This document shows, piece after piece, positions 5,554-5,683 of a stretch of DNA of 5,683 bases. The position numbers and the translations under genes are program-made. Positions within the stretch are counted from its first letter, which is position 1. Each line of letters begins with the position of its first letter. The stretch lies in NCBI GenBank assembly GCA_021798675.1, contig JAJZGE010000154.1, positions 1 to 5,683 of the forward strand. The letters run 5' to 3'. The notes beneath the pieces were generated by a model. It was not told the origin of the DNA. It did no database searches and worked only from the letters and a program-made list of their open reading frames with translations. This DNA is from Pseudomonadota bacterium. GTDB lineage: Bacteria; Pseudomonadota; Gammaproteobacteria; Xanthomonadales; Rhodanobacteraceae.

Positions 5554-5683
5554 CGCCTTTCTCCGACGCTTCCTGCCAGCTGCGGTCGCTCTCGAAATGC
5601 CCGCCCAGCTTGCGCAGCAACGCACGCAGCAACGGGTTGCGCGCGTACACCGCGTGGCGGGTGAAGGTCATGCTTGCGCCAAG
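5546..5683 (-). CDS. Unidentified protein, C-terminal fragment
   Basis: The last 45 codons of a gene that enters from beyond the right edge on the minus strand, ending with TGA at 5546-5548. The peptide includes MTFTRHAVYARNPLLRALLRKLGGHFESDRSW and ends EKGDE. It is basic with an amphipathic leucine/arginine stretch, and I do not recognise the family. Its stop overlaps the ATG of the arginase-like gene (ATGAGTGA, 5546-5553), so the two are almost certainly co-transcribed and translationally coupled. An internal ATG at 5669-5671 could make a 41-residue protein, but an uninterrupted frame to the window edge favours a fragment of a longer gene. The rest of this gene would be the best clue to what the arginase-like enzyme acts on. 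Confidence 0.6.
   Translation of the reverse strand, partial: LGASMTFTRHAVYARNPLLRALLRKLGGHFESDRSWQEASEKGDE

Noticed and set aside
4612..5664. Long 350-codon open frame on the plus strand opposite the arginase-like gene
   Set aside because: The opposite strand shows ordered arginase motifs, a ribosome binding site and an operon overlap; the plus-strand translation has only repetitive Arg/Val/Ala/Gln sequence.
1..5683. tRNA, rRNA, CRISPR array, insertion sequence or attachment site
   Set aside because: No transposase, regularly spaced repeats, tRNA-like cloverleaf or rRNA-like sequence was seen on either strand.

Overview
The window is GC-rich, densely packed bacterial chromosome. Hand-counted rows run from about 70-75% GC in most genes to about 57-65% in one central stretch. 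The composition, the GTG starts, the tight operons and the gene families suggest a gammaproteobacterium near Lysobacterales/Xanthomonadales (Rhodanobacter/Dyella-like). This placement is an inference from style, not from a marker gene.

Layout. (1) 1-272, plus strand: the C-terminal end of a HlyD/RND-type membrane-fusion (periplasmic adaptor) protein. (2) 273-590: a gene-free stretch with several small hairpins, possibly a dispersed intergenic repeat. (3) 591-3436, plus strand: a compact four-gene operon. It encodes an Est30-like alpha/beta hydrolase, two small four-helix EamA/SMR-type membrane proteins with overlapping ends, and a DegT/DnrJ/EryC1/StrS-family PLP aminotransferase. Gaps are 2, -4 and 10 bases. 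(4) 3463-4653, minus strand: a VOC (glyoxalase-fold) protein and an AraC regulator with a DUF6597-like N-terminus, both visibly lower in GC. (5) 4672-5683, minus strand: an arginase-fold protein and, overlapping its start, the last 45 codons of an unidentified gene. The two transcription units converge at 3437-3462.

How the genes may work together. The two membrane proteins resemble the paired ArnE/ArnF flippase subunits, and the aminotransferase belongs to the same superfamily as ArnB. The simplest reading of the plus-strand operon is that an amino group is installed on a sugar or sugar-like intermediate, and that the product, perhaps lipid-linked, is moved across the inner membrane by a heteromeric small transporter. 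The hydrolase would trim or remodel an ester. The substrate is unknown and no glycosyltransferase is visible here. The arginase-like protein retains the complete set of candidate metal ligands in an unusual motif form. It belongs to a separate minus-strand operon entering from beyond the right edge. The VOC/AraC pair looks like a self-contained, possibly acquired module lying between the two units.
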